Assembly: GCA_947306495.1 (NCBI GenBank)
Contig: CAMZGT010000001.1
Span: 1 to 64,000, forward strand
Reading direction: 5' to 3'
DNA length: 64,000 bases
Origin: an uncultured Acinetobacter sp.
GTDB taxonomy: Bacteria; Cyanobacteriota; Vampirovibrionia; Gastranaerophilales; Gastranaerophilaceae
The notes below the pieces were generated by a model, which was given only the letters and a program-made list of their open reading frames with translations, had not been told where the DNA came from and did no database searches. Below, piece after piece: positions 1-9,564 of this stretch. Position 1 is the first letter of the stretch, and every line of letters starts with the position of its first letter. The position numbers and the translations under genes were made by a program.

Positions 1-2
1 AT

Positions 3-98
3 AAGATTGATGAAAGACCTTTGTCAAAAATAGCCAGAGATTTTGTCAGAGAATTAGCAGATGATTCTATAAGATTTATTTCTGCTTTAGTAAAATAA
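3..98 (+). CDS. C-terminal fragment of an unidentified protein (truncated at window start)
   Basis: Open frame from base 3 reads KIDERPLSKIARDFVRELADDSIRFISALVK* and is followed by a strong hairpin. Confidence 0.5.
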   Translation, partial: KIDERPLSKIARDFVRELADDSIRFISALVK

Positions 99-103
99 TA
101 AAT

Positions 104-150
104 TAATACAAATGGCGCCGACACAAAATGTGTCGGCGCCATTTGTATTA
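104..150. terminator. Bidirectional intrinsic terminator between convergent genes
   Basis: Perfect 22-bp inverted repeat (taatacaaatggcgccgacaca / tgtgtcggcgccatttgtatta) with AAA loop, between a + CDS and recA on -. Confidence 0.85.
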
Positions 151-157
151 TTAAATT

Positions 158-1186
158 TTATGCATTTTCAGCAAGCTTTTCTCTTACCAGTTTTTCAACT
201 GTATCAAGAACTTCAGGATTAGCTGCTAAAAATTCTTTAGCTTTGTCTCTTCCTTGTCCTAATTTTTCATCGTTAAAACTGAACCAAGAACCTGCTTTTT
301 TAACTATATCTAAATCAACTGCAACATCAAGGATGTTACCGATTTTACATATGCCTTTGCCGAAAATAATATCAAATTCTGCTGTTCTGAAAGGAGGTGC
401 AACTTTATTTTTAAGCACCCTAACTCTAACGTGGTTACCGACATCTTCTCCATCGCCTTTAAGTCCTTCTACGCGTTTAATTTCCATACGGACAGAAGCG
501 TAGTACTTTAAAGCATTACCACCAGTTGTTGTTTCAGGATTTCCGTACATAACTCCAATTTTTTGTCTTAATTGGTTAATAAAAATCACTGTAGTATTCG
601 TTTTACCGATAATACCTGTCAATTTTCTCAAAGCTTTAGACATTAATCTTGCTTGCAAGCCCATTTGTTGGTCTTCCATTGAGCCTTCAATTTCGGCTTT
701 TGGAACAAGAGCTGCAACTGAGTCAACAACGATGATATCAACAGCTCCTGAACGTACAAGTTCTTCAGTAATATCCAATGCTTGTTCACCGGTATCAGGT
801 TGAGAAATCAGTAATTCATCTATATTTACACCGAGATTTCTGGCATATTCAGGATCGAGAGCGTGTTCTGCGTCAACAAAAGCTGCTATACCGCCTTTTT
901 TCTGACATTCAGCAACAATGTGCTGAGCGAGAGTTGTTTTGCCGGAAGATTCTGGACCGTAAACTTCTATAATACGTCCGCGAGGAATTCCTCCGACACC
1001 GAGCGCCACATCGAGAGCAAGTGCTCCAGTAGGGATAGTTTCAACGCTAACCGCAGGCTTGTCGCCAAGCTTCATTATGGCACCTTTCCCAAAGTCTTTT
1101 TCTATTTTATCTATAGCAAGTTTTAAAGCTTTAGCTCTTTCGTCTGTTGGTTTTTCTATCGTTGCCGTTGTATCTTCTTTTGCCAT
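158..1186 (-). CDS. recA: Recombinase RecA
   Basis: [12 protein letters not shown] Walker A and highly conserved RecA sequence throughout. Confidence 0.98.
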   Translation of the reverse strand: MAKEDTTATIEKPTDERAKALKLAIDKIEKDFGKGAIMKLGDKPAVSVETIPTGALALDVALGVGGIPRGRIIEVYGPESSGKTTLAQHIVAECQKKGGIAAFVDAEHALDPEYARNLGVNIDELLISQPDTGEQALDITEELVRSGAVDIIVVDSVAALVPKAEIEGSMEDQQMGLQARLMSKALRKLTGIIGKTNTTVIFINQLRQKIGVMYGNPETTTGGNALKYYASVRMEIKRVEGLKGDGEDVGNHVRVRVLKNKVAPPFRTAEFDIIFGKGICKIGNILDVAVDLDIVKKAGSWFSFNDEKLGQGRDKAKEFLAANPEVLDTVEKLVREKLAENA

Positions 1187-1205
1187 TAGCTATTCCTTCC
1201 TCAAT

Positions 1206-1709
1206 TTATAATAGTATTTCTTCTTCTTCTTTTTTAATGTAGAAACCTGCCATAAGAGGCTTAAAGCTATTTAGGATATTTTTAAGCTTAAAGTTTTCTT
1301 TGTTAAGTTCATTAACTTTATTTTTAAGATTTTCGTTTTCAGTTTTGCATCTGACAAGTTCTAAAACAACATCGTCCATGCCTTCAAGTTTTTCATCAAT
1401 AAGCTTTGTCATTGATTCAGTAATGTTGTTTTCCATCTTATTCAATGTATCTAAAAGTCCGTTCACTACGGCTTGTGAATTTGGCTTGTTCATAACGGGT
1501 AATGTCATTCTCTTTTCCTTTACTTCATTAGCTATTGTAGACTTTGCATTTTTTAGTTTTCTGACTTCATCGACAGAAAAATAGATTTGACCGCTGCGAT
1601 CTTTTTTGGGGGTAACAGAGGTCTTTCTGCAAAGATCAACTATTTCCTTGTTATCTATATTTAAAAGCTTTCTTACATCTTGCGGCAGAAGAACTTTAGT
1701 ATTATTCAT
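1206..1709 (-). CDS. MerR-like HTH plus coiled-coil protein upstream of recA
   Basis: Start at MNNTKVLL, preceded by aagggga RBS; N-terminal MerR-like HTH (LLPQDVRKLLNIDNKEIVDLCRK...), C-terminal heptad-rich region; 19 bp from recA, same strand. Confidence 0.65.
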   Translation of the reverse strand: MNNTKVLLPQDVRKLLNIDNKEIVDLCRKTSVTPKKDRSGQIYFSVDEVRKLKNAKSTIANEVKEKRMTLPVMNKPNSQAVVNGLLDTLNKMENNITESMTKLIDEKLEGMDDVVLELVRCKTENENLKNKVNELNKENFKLKNILNSFKPLMAGFYIKKEEEEILL

Positions 1710-2079
1710 GTTAAAAATCCCCTTCTTGTTTTTGATTGTAGAACAAATGCCCACATCTCCCTACAGAATATTCTATTAAATAAAACACAGAATTTCCACT
1801 AATTGTAACGAATGTTTAAGGATTTGGTAAAATTAATCTTTAAAAAACCTTTCACTGTTTTCTTTGCCCAAAACTCTTATTTTTAAATTCTTTATTAGTT
1901 CGTCATATTCTTCAACAGGTAAATCCTAAAACCAAAATTTAGAAATATGTATTATTCATATTTTAGACGTTAATTGTCATTGTTTATATAAATTTAGTTA
2001 CAAATTTTAATATATAAGGCAATTTTTATTATTTAGATATTTTATGTTAGTGTATATTATTAATGAATGTGTGTAGTAG

Positions 2080-2232
2080 ATGAACATATTACCTATCAAT
2101 AACAAAATAACATATTTAAGTGTTCCTAAAAAAGTACATAAGATTAATCAATCAGACAATATATATGGCAATGATTATATAAACTTATGTTATGCAAATC
2201 CAATAGCAAACATCTCTTTCCGCAAAAGGTAA
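2080..2232 (+). CDS. Short ORF (50 aa) ending in NISFRKR; small peptide or remnant of a larger gene
   Basis: MNILPINNKITYLSVPKKVHKINQSDNIYGNDYINLCYANPIANISFRKR*; resembles N-termini of other hypothetical proteins in the window. Confidence 0.35.
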   Translation: MNILPINNKITYLSVPKKVHKINQSDNIYGNDYINLCYANPIANISFRKR

Positions 2233-2364
2233 AAGACTCGGTTCTTTTCTCCGGTCCTGCCAGCCTATCGTCGAATTATTTGATATCTGTGGTATATTTG
2301 GCTGCCACTCGAGTTTCATTGCCAATCCTTTTCTTTTCTAAAACTTACTTCATGTTTGTCGACA

Positions 2365-2397
2365 TTTTCAGAAAAAACTTTAATATTTTTCTGAAAA
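2365..2397. repeat. 12-bp perfect inverted repeat (hairpin) upstream of glnA
   Basis: ttttcagaaaaa / tttttctgaaaa with 9-nt loop. Confidence 0.6.
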
Positions 2398-2520
2398 CTG
2401 TTACAAAATTTAATAATAAAATAACAAAAAACTATTCATTGTTTACATTTTAACTATTGACCCGAAGGGTAGGTATAATATAAAATGAAAAACATAAAAG
2501 ATAAGAATGGAGGAAGTTTT

Positions 2521-3885
2521 ATGGATTTTAAACACCACCCTGCAGGGGGACACCAATACACCGATGACGATATCAAGAAATTGATAGAAGAACATGACGT
2601 ACAATTTATTAAATTACAGTTCGTTGATATTAATGGTCAGGTTAAAAACCTTGCAATTCCATCCGGACACATCGACAGAGTTCTAAACAATGATATTATG
2701 CTTGATGGGTCCTCTATAAAAGGTTTTAGGAATATTGAAACTTCCGATATGTTCTTTGTTCCGGATAAAAATACGTTTCAAATTCTACCTTGGCAAGAAC
2801 GAGAAAGTGGAAACTCAGCAAGACTTATCTGCGATATCTATAACGCTGACGGAACTCCTTTTGAAGGATGCCCGCGCTGCAATCTAAAAAGATTGATGCA
2901 AGAAGCTCATAAGCTTGGTTTTTCAATGAATATAGGTCCGGAAGCAGAATTCTTCCTTTTTGAAAAAGATGATGACGGACATATCACAACAAGAACCCAT
3001 GACAGAGCAGGTTATTATGACATGGGTCCTGATGACTTGGGAGAATCAGTGAGAGCTGATATTGTAAGCACTCTTCAAGATATGGGATTTGATATTGAAG
3101 CCTCTCACCATGAAGTAGCAGACGGCCAACACGAAATCGATTTCAAATATTCTGACGTTTTAACAGCGGCAGATAATATTGCAACCTTCAGAATTGCAGT
3201 AAAAGCCGTAGCTGCAGAATACGGATTACACGCTACGTTTATGCCAAAACCAGTATACGGTATCAACGGTTCCGGAATGCATTGCAACTTATCTTTATCT
3301 GACACAAAAGGAAAGAATGCTTTCTATGACCCTAAAGCAGAATACCAACTATCCGATACAGCAAAATATGCAATTGGCGGAATTTTAAAACACATAAAAA
3401 GCATTACGGCTATTCTTAACCCTACAGTAAACAGTTACAAACGTTTGGTTCCAGGGTATGAAGCTCCCGTATATATGGCTTGGTCACTTGCAAACAGAAG
3501 TGCTTTATTGAGAGTTCCTGCAAAAAGAGGGGTTTCTACACGTGTCGAACTTCGTTCTCCTGATCCAAGCTGCAACCCGTATCTGGCTTTCGCAACAATT
3601 CTTGCAGCTTGTCTTGATGGCGTGAGAAACAAAATTGAACCTCCAAAACCTGTTGATGCTAATATTTATAAACTTTCAGAAAAAGATAGAAAGAAATTAA
3701 AAATAGAATCGCTGCCCGGAAGTTTGAAAGAAGCTCTCGGCTACTTGGAAAAATCTTTGATTGCAAAAACTGCACTCGGTTCTCATATCTTAGATGAATT
3801 TATTACAGCAAAAGATATTGAATGGGATAATTTCAGAACTTACGTTTCTCAGTGGGAAATAGATAAGTACTTGGCAAGATATTAG
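2521..3885 (+). CDS. glnA: Glutamine synthetase (type I)
   Basis: GS motifs (DGSSIKGF, GPEAEFFLF, NRSALLRVP, ELRSPDPSCNPYLAF); GGAGG RBS before ATG 2521. Confidence 0.97.
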   Translation: MDFKHHPAGGHQYTDDDIKKLIEEHDVQFIKLQFVDINGQVKNLAIPSGHIDRVLNNDIMLDGSSIKGFRNIETSDMFFVPDKNTFQILPWQERESGNSARLICDIYNADGTPFEGCPRCNLKRLMQEAHKLGFSMNIGPEAEFFLFEKDDDGHITTRTHDRAGYYDMGPDDLGESVRADIVSTLQDMGFDIEASHHEVADGQHEIDFKYSDVLTAADNIATFRIAVKAVAAEYGLHATFMPKPVYGINGSGMHCNLSLSDTKGKNAFYDPKAEYQLSDTAKYAIGGILKHIKSITAILNPTVNSYKRLVPGYEAPVYMAWSLANRSALLRVPAKRGVSTRVELRSPDPSCNPYLAFATILAACLDGVRNKIEPPKPVDANIYKLSEKDRKKLKIESLPGSLKEALGYLEKSLIAKTALGSHILDEFITAKDIEWDNFRTYVSQWEIDKYLARY

Positions 3886-3890
3886 TTTCT

Positions 3891-3927
3891 AAAAAAGACG
3901 CGGCGGAAAATCCGCCGCGTCTTTTTT
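3891..3927. terminator. Bidirectional intrinsic terminator (glnA / AsmA-like gene)
   Basis: 17-bp inverted repeat aaaaaagacgcggcgga-aaa-tccgccgcgtctttttt. Confidence 0.92.
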
Positions 3928-6900
3928 ATTCTGCTGTTGAAGTCGTTTGTTCAGTACTTGTTTGTACAGAATTTTTTGACGAAGCCTGTGATGCTGCTTC
4001 ATTCTGTCCAGGTAATATTTCCTTTGCAGATTCTGCTTGAGAAGATTGTTTTGCTTGCTGTTTTACACTTTTCCATAAATTTTTAATTTCTTCAGCACTG
4101 TTTTTAAATTGTTCAGTAGTATCCTTTATCTGCTGTTTTTGTGTGTTAATACTATCTGTAACAGAGTTAACAGTTGACTTGATATCTTGATTAACAGAAG
4201 TCTTTATAGTTTTTATTGCATCTTTTGTGCTCATGCCGTCAACTTCGCTCATATCGGGATTAGAAAGCCACTTAAAAATTTTAACTGAGCTTTTGCTTTC
4301 GATTCCGCCGTTAAAATTAACCTTAAAATCTTTATAATTTGTGCTTCCGTTGGTCAGAGCAGGAATTGCTGCAATATTTTCTCCCCGTGGGTCTGTAGTA
4401 AACACTTTTACTATTTTTGCAACTGAAGAACCCAAAATTTTATCCGCTGACAGCTGCCCTAAAATACCGAGTTTTGCAACCATCGGAGCGTCCAATCTGC
4501 CAAGAATAACAACATTTGCAGAAGAATTAATAAGGTTGAATTTTCCGGTTACATAATAACAGAGGCTTTTTCCGGCACTTTTAATATTTTTTAAATTTGC
4601 CCAACCATCAGAAAATGTCATAGAGCTACTCAGCGTATCAAACTGTGCCGTTGTAGCCAAGCCTGTCGCATTTGTTATTGATGCGACCGTATTTTTGAGC
4701 AAAGTATTTGTCAAAATATTATTAGCACTTAAGAGTCCCTCAAGTCTTCCAATTGATCCGAATGCACCATTTTTGATATCAAAATTCAAATCACCTTTCA
4801 TTGATTTAATCATGTCATTATAATCCAGTACCGTAAGAGTTAACTTAGTATTAAAATTAAGCGTTCCTGTTAATGCATTTTTTATACCTGCTGCGCCCTC
4901 AATAGCTTTTTCTGCATTTAAACCTTCTCCTTTAAAATCAATTTTTGTTTTTGCATTTGCTAAGTTATAAATAATATTACCGTTAATCTTACCGCCAAAT
5001 GCCGTACCTTGAAGATTTTTAAGATAGAAGTCATTTCCTTTAAGCTCAATATCAGAAACACAGTTTTGTGCTTTTATCCCACCTGAGATAAATTCTTGAA
5101 CCGTAGCAGAACCGTGCAAAATTGTTCCTTGCAGCTTGATATCCATGTTGTTCATGGTAACAGGTATTTCCGGAATATTAATTTTCGGGACAGACACAAT
5201 CCCGCTGACGATAGGATTTACCATACTTCCCGTTATATTCAATTTACCTTTAAATAGCATTTTTGATTTGTCAAATAAAGGTATAATAATCTCAGACATT
5301 TCAGTTGTTGTATATGTCAAATTAAGAGATTGCTTTAATACATCAACGTTTCCCGATAAAGCAGACTTAATATCACCGGTTGAAATAAAATTCAAACCTA
5401 TTTTTTCGGTAAGATAATTTGTAATTTTTCCGGAAACATTTGTCTTAATTTTTTCTATTGTTACCGGCGTTGGTGAAAATTCAATCTCTTGCTCTTTTAT
5501 ATTAGCTAAAATCTTTGGTGCAGATACTTTTGCCGCCGGATTTATAAGTAGTACATTTGTACTTATTGCATTTCCGCTGAATGTTTTTCCGTCAGATACA
5601 ATATTTGCCTTTGTTTGTGGTGCTTTCAATCTTATATCTGATGGCAAATTTTTAATATCAGCATTTTGAATATCAATTTTTACTATCGGATTAATTTTTT
5701 CAAGTTTGCCTTTTATAATAACGTCCATAGATATATCACCACTATAGACCGGATTTTCTTTAAGCAAGCTCGCTTGACCGCATGCTATAAGAAGTCCTTT
5801 TAAACTAAGTTTATTTGCTGTAAGATGCAAATCGCTCACAGCATCCTGGTTTATTGTTCCAAATAATTTTAAAGGCTGTCCCAAAATAGAAAAACTTACA
5901 TTTTTAACATTAATATTATTGTCATTCAAACTAATATCAGCATTGATGTTATCTACGCCAATATTATAAACTCCATAAAACAACTTCGCAAAAGGGATTT
6001 TGAGATATCCGCTTGATTTGACTGTTTTTGTGTCAGATTTTATATCAAAGTCTGCACTTAATTTGCCATTAGCACTTAACGTTTTTAAATCATTAATATT
6101 AAATATTTCAGCTACCTTTTTGGTTATATTCAGTACATTTGAAATTTCTAAATCTGATTTAAAATTTAAATCCAAATACGGTTGTTTACCTGTAGCTACC
6201 TTTCCGCTTAACTTTGAAACTTCATTTTTAGCAGTATAAATATTAGCCGCCAAATCAATTGTTTTACCCTTAAATTTCAACTCTGCATTACTTTTGGGCA
6301 AATCAATCAGCGAAACATTCTTAATATTTATTATCCCCTCAATATTCTCAGGAGATGTTTTTAAATCAATATCAGTATCTGCAAAAAATTTATAATTGTA
6401 TAATCCTTTTAAAATTTCTATGATATTTATATCAACATTTATACCATCTTTTTTATCCTCATTTTGCGGATTAAATACAAGTTCATTTAAATCAACATCC
6501 GGCATTATTTTATTGAACAGCTTAACATTATACTTAAATTGTTCTTTGTCCTTCAAAGTCAAAGAACCGCACCCTTTAACTTTAATACTTTTATTCAAAA
6601 TAAAATCTGAAATATCGGTTTTATTTCCTTTCAAAACGTACTTATCTGCTCCGTCAATTACAGATAATTTGTAGCTACCTATATGAATATCGGGAAGATG
6701 GTTAGAAAGTTTCAAACCCAATGGCAAATAAGAAGGTGTTCCGGCTTCTTCTTTGCTTTCTGTTTGCGGCGGGAAATATTTTTCAATATACAAACTTCCG
6801 TCTTTATTAAATTGAAGCGTAATATCTGCATTATCCAAACTTACTGCATCAATGCGAATATTTTTGGTAAGTATCGGAATTAAAGACATTTTAATCTGAA

Positions 6901-7174
6901 AGTTATCTGCAATAATAACAGGCTCTTTTTGAGGGGTATACAACTCAAAATTTTTAACTTTTATTCCTGCAGTTAATTTTGGAGTTGTTACAATTTTTAA
7001 TTCCTCTATGCCTGCACTTAATCCTGTAGCTTTGTTGATTTCACCTACGATTTGAGGAGTATATTTATATATAAAAAAGTTTAAAATAAAAGGAAGTAAC
7101 AAAAATAATATAAAAATACTCAAAAGAATTTCTCCTGAAATTATACCGACTCGACCTAGTGTTTTTATATTCAT
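3926..7174 (-). CDS. AsmA/TamB-like large envelope protein
   Basis: 1082 aa, N-terminal TM helix, repetitive beta-rich body and AsmA-like C-terminal region (LTGTLNFNTKLTLTVLDYNDMIKSMKGDLNFDIKNGAFG); GGAGG RBS. Confidence 0.75.
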   Translation of the reverse strand: MNIKTLGRVGIISGEILLSIFILFLLLPFILNFFIYKYTPQIVGEINKATGLSAGIEELKIVTTPKLTAGIKVKNFELYTPQKEPVIIADNFQIKMSLIPILTKNIRIDAVSLDNADITLQFNKDGSLYIEKYFPPQTESKEEAGTPSYLPLGLKLSNHLPDIHIGSYKLSVIDGADKYVLKGNKTDISDFILNKSIKVKGCGSLTLKDKEQFKYNVKLFNKIMPDVDLNELVFNPQNEDKKDGINVDINIIEILKGLYNYKFFADTDIDLKTSPENIEGIINIKNVSLIDLPKSNAELKFKGKTIDLAANIYTAKNEVSKLSGKVATGKQPYLDLNFKSDLEISNVLNITKKVAEIFNINDLKTLSANGKLSADFDIKSDTKTVKSSGYLKIPFAKLFYGVYNIGVDNINADISLNDNNINVKNVSFSILGQPLKLFGTINQDAVSDLHLTANKLSLKGLLIACGQASLLKENPVYSGDISMDVIIKGKLEKINPIVKIDIQNADIKNLPSDIRLKAPQTKANIVSDGKTFSGNAISTNVLLINPAAKVSAPKILANIKEQEIEFSPTPVTIEKIKTNVSGKITNYLTEKIGLNFISTGDIKSALSGNVDVLKQSLNLTYTTTEMSEIIIPLFDKSKMLFKGKLNITGSMVNPIVSGIVSVPKINIPEIPVTMNNMDIKLQGTILHGSATVQEFISGGIKAQNCVSDIELKGNDFYLKNLQGTAFGGKINGNIIYNLANAKTKIDFKGEGLNAEKAIEGAAGIKNALTGTLNFNTKLTLTVLDYNDMIKSMKGDLNFDIKNGAFGSIGRLEGLLSANNILTNTLLKNTVASITNATGLATTAQFDTLSSSMTFSDGWANLKNIKSAGKSLCYYVTGKFNLINSSANVVILGRLDAPMVAKLGILGQLSADKILGSSVAKIVKVFTTDPRGENIAAIPALTNGSTNYKDFKVNFNGGIESKSSVKIFKWLSNPDMSEVDGMSTKDAIKTIKTSVNQDIKSTVNSVTDSINTQKQQIKDTTEQFKNSAEEIKNLWKSVKQQAKQSSQAESAKEILPGQNEAASQASSKNSVQTSTEQTTSTAE

Positions 7175-7204
7175 GACGGACCTCCTGATTAAATCACTTT
7201 ATTT

Positions 7205-8092
7205 TTAGTATTCTATATTAGTTATATTATAATTTTCATCCCAAGTGATTTCTCCGATTGGGTGTAAATTGTGATAATTATACGTATTTTGTATAAATCT
7301 CGGGTTAAACATATTTTTATTTCCCAGAATTTTTATTATTTCAGGAAGCAGCATAGTACTTCCTGCAATAGTGCCGTCAGCAGATTTTGCACTTTTACCG
7401 TCATAATATATTTTAGAATCCGCAAACGTTGTTTCCTCTATATTGCTATACGTTATTGGCAATGCGTCACTTATTAGTATAACTTTATCTTCAGGTTTGG
7501 ATTTGAACAGCAGCTTTAACGCATCGTCACTTACATGGATACCGTCAGCTATAACTTCCGTATAAATATCATCATTTATTAATGCGCTCAATGCAGTTGA
7601 TATTCCTCGATGAGTAACTCCTGACATAGCATTATACATATGTGTCACTGCATCAACCTTGCCAAAACCTGTACAATGTCCGGCTTGAACCTTTATTTCA
7701 TTCTTTTTTAAATATTCAATTAAACCTTCATCCAATTCCGGTGCCAAAGTAACAATTTTTATAAAATCGTCTTCAAGTTTTTTATAATTTTCTACCGTTA
7801 GTGGCAAAAAGTGTTCAGAATTGTGTATTCCCTTCTTCGTTGGGTTTATAAAAATTCCCTCCAGATGAATCCCTAAAATCTCGGGACATGATTTTGATGC
7901 TTCCTTTATCACCGCAATTTGACGTTTAATATTTTCAACGGAATCGGTAACAAGAGTCGGAAAAAATCCGCCAATCCCGGTGGATTTAAGTTTTTTAGCG
8001 AGGTCAATAATCTCATTCACCTCCGCTCTGTTAAAATCAACACCGTAGGCACCATGGAAATGCTGTTCAATTATTAAAGGAGTTTTCATCAT
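7205..8092 (-). CDS. N-acetylglucosamine-6-phosphate deacetylase-like amidohydrolase (short form)
   Basis: HFHGAYGVDF, GIHLEGIFINPTKKGIH, AGHCTG, THMYNAMSGVTHR, IADGIHV, LISDA motifs of NagA; lacks the usual N-terminal extension. Confidence 0.82.
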   Translation of the reverse strand: MMKTPLIIEQHFHGAYGVDFNRAEVNEIIDLAKKLKSTGIGGFFPTLVTDSVENIKRQIAVIKEASKSCPEILGIHLEGIFINPTKKGIHNSEHFLPLTVENYKKLEDDFIKIVTLAPELDEGLIEYLKKNEIKVQAGHCTGFGKVDAVTHMYNAMSGVTHRGISTALSALINDDIYTEVIADGIHVSDDALKLLFKSKPEDKVILISDALPITYSNIEETTFADSKIYYDGKSAKSADGTIAGSTMLLPEIIKILGNKNMFNPRFIQNTYNYHNLHPIGEITWDENYNITNIEY

Positions 8093-9552
8093 TCGCCTAC
8101 AAATATTTCTTTTACTTTTTCTCTGTCATCAAAATGAATCGTTTCATTCGCTAATATCTGATAATCCTCATGCCCTTTTCCTGCAACAATTACAACATCA
8201 TTAGCATTCGCTATTTTATACGCTTCTTTTATTGCAAGTTCTCTGTCCGGCTCAACAACTACATTGCTTACGCTTTTAAACCCTGCTAAAATATCTGTAA
8301 TTATCTGCTGAGGATTTTCCGAACGCGGGTTATCACTTGTCACAATTACTTTATCTGCTAAATTTTCTGCAATAGCTCCCATTTTCGGTCGTTTTGTAGC
8401 ATCTCTGTCCCCGCCGCAACCAAAAACGCATAAGAGATTTGCTCCGTTTGGTGTAATCTCTCTGGCTGCTTTCAAAACATTTTCAAGTCCATCCGGAGTG
8501 TGCGCATAGTCAACAATAACAGTCGGTTTATTTACAACGACTTCAAACCTGCCTGCTACACCTTGAATTTCTTCCAGTGTATATATCGTTTTCTGAATAT
8601 CAAGATCGAGAGCAACAGCAGTAGTTAAAGCCGCTAAAACATTATATACAGAAAACATACCGTTCATTTTTAAGTTTATAGGATATTTTTCTCCCTTTAT
8701 ATCACATATAAATGATGCTCCACTGTTGCTGAAAGATATTTTCTCAGCTCTGACATCAGCCGGCATATTAATACCATATGTATACAAATTAACTGTAGGT
8801 GATACCGATTCCATAAATCCGGTTGCATATTCATCATCAGCATTAATAATCGCATAATCTCCGGCAACTAAATCTTCGAAAAGTTTTGCCTTTGCCTTGA
8901 AGTAATTATTCATTGTTATATGAAAATCTAAATGGTCTTGCGTTAAATTTGTCAAAACTGCAACATTAAAATCACAATAATCAACTCTGTGCTGAGCAAG
9001 CGCATGTGAACTGACTTCCATAACAACATTTTCAATGTTCTTATCGTTTATTTCATGAAACAGTTTTTGAAGCTCAGGAGCTTGCGGAGTTGTATGTTTA
9101 GCATCATGGTAACTGTCTTCTGAAAAAAACTTATGCCCTAAAGTTCCTATTAAAGCACATTTTTCATTATTTGCTTCATATATTTTTTGAATAAGATGTG
9201 TCACGGTTGTTTTTCCGTTTGTTCCTGTAACACCAATAAGGTTTAGTTTACGAGACGGTGAACCATAAAAAAGATCAGAAACTTGAGCAATAATTTTGCT
9301 TGTATCTGATACAACAATTTGAGGTACATCAAGGTTTAACCTTCTCTCTACTATGCACAAACATGCTCCGTTTAAAACGGCTTCTTCCGCATATTCATGC
9401 CCGTCTACATGTTCTCCTGTTAAACATATAAACAAATCGTCTTGCTCTGTTTTTTTCGAATTATACGAAATCCCTAATATTTCATCGGAGAATCCGTCTA
9501 TATTTACTAATTCTTCATAATTAATGTTGTCAATAAGCGTTCTTAGTTTCAT
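8089..9552 (-). CDS. murE: UDP-N-acetylmuramoyl-L-alanyl-D-glutamate--2,6-diaminopimelate ligase
   Basis: Mur ligase motifs GVTGTNGKTTVTHLI, VMEVSSHAL, DYAHTPDGLENVL, DNPRSENP (meso-DAP specificity motif). Confidence 0.95.
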   Translation of the reverse strand: MKLRTLIDNINYEELVNIDGFSDEILGISYNSKKTEQDDLFICLTGEHVDGHEYAEEAVLNGACLCIVERRLNLDVPQIVVSDTSKIIAQVSDLFYGSPSRKLNLIGVTGTNGKTTVTHLIQKIYEANNEKCALIGTLGHKFFSEDSYHDAKHTTPQAPELQKLFHEINDKNIENVVMEVSSHALAQHRVDYCDFNVAVLTNLTQDHLDFHITMNNYFKAKAKLFEDLVAGDYAIINADDEYATGFMESVSPTVNLYTYGINMPADVRAEKISFSNSGASFICDIKGEKYPINLKMNGMFSVYNVLAALTTAVALDLDIQKTIYTLEEIQGVAGRFEVVVNKPTVIVDYAHTPDGLENVLKAAREITPNGANLLCVFGCGGDRDATKRPKMGAIAENLADKVIVTSDNPRSENPQQIITDILAGFKSVSNVVVEPDRELAIKEAYKIANANDVVIVAGKGHEDYQILANETIHFDDREKVKEIFVGE

Positions 9553-9564
9553 TATAACCTCTCA

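Noticed and set aside
243-1126. ORFs antisense to recA (243..503, 778..972, 863..1126)
   Set aside because: They lie opposite a highly conserved gene; no RBS or family support.
2187-2453. ORF-track 88-aa ORF upstream of glnA
   Set aside because: Composition looks like translated intergenic/structured DNA; it overlaps the 2080-2232 ORF in another frame and the GC-rich island, and has no clear RBS.
2457-2481. TTGACC ... TATAAT as a glnA sigma70 promoter
   Set aside because: Spacing is only about 11 bp, too short for a standard -35/-10 pair; TATAAT may still serve as a -10.
2398-2520. Glutamine riboswitch (glnA motif) upstream of glnA
   Set aside because: acccgaagggtagg near 2460 is only superficially similar; the full conserved core was not found by eye.
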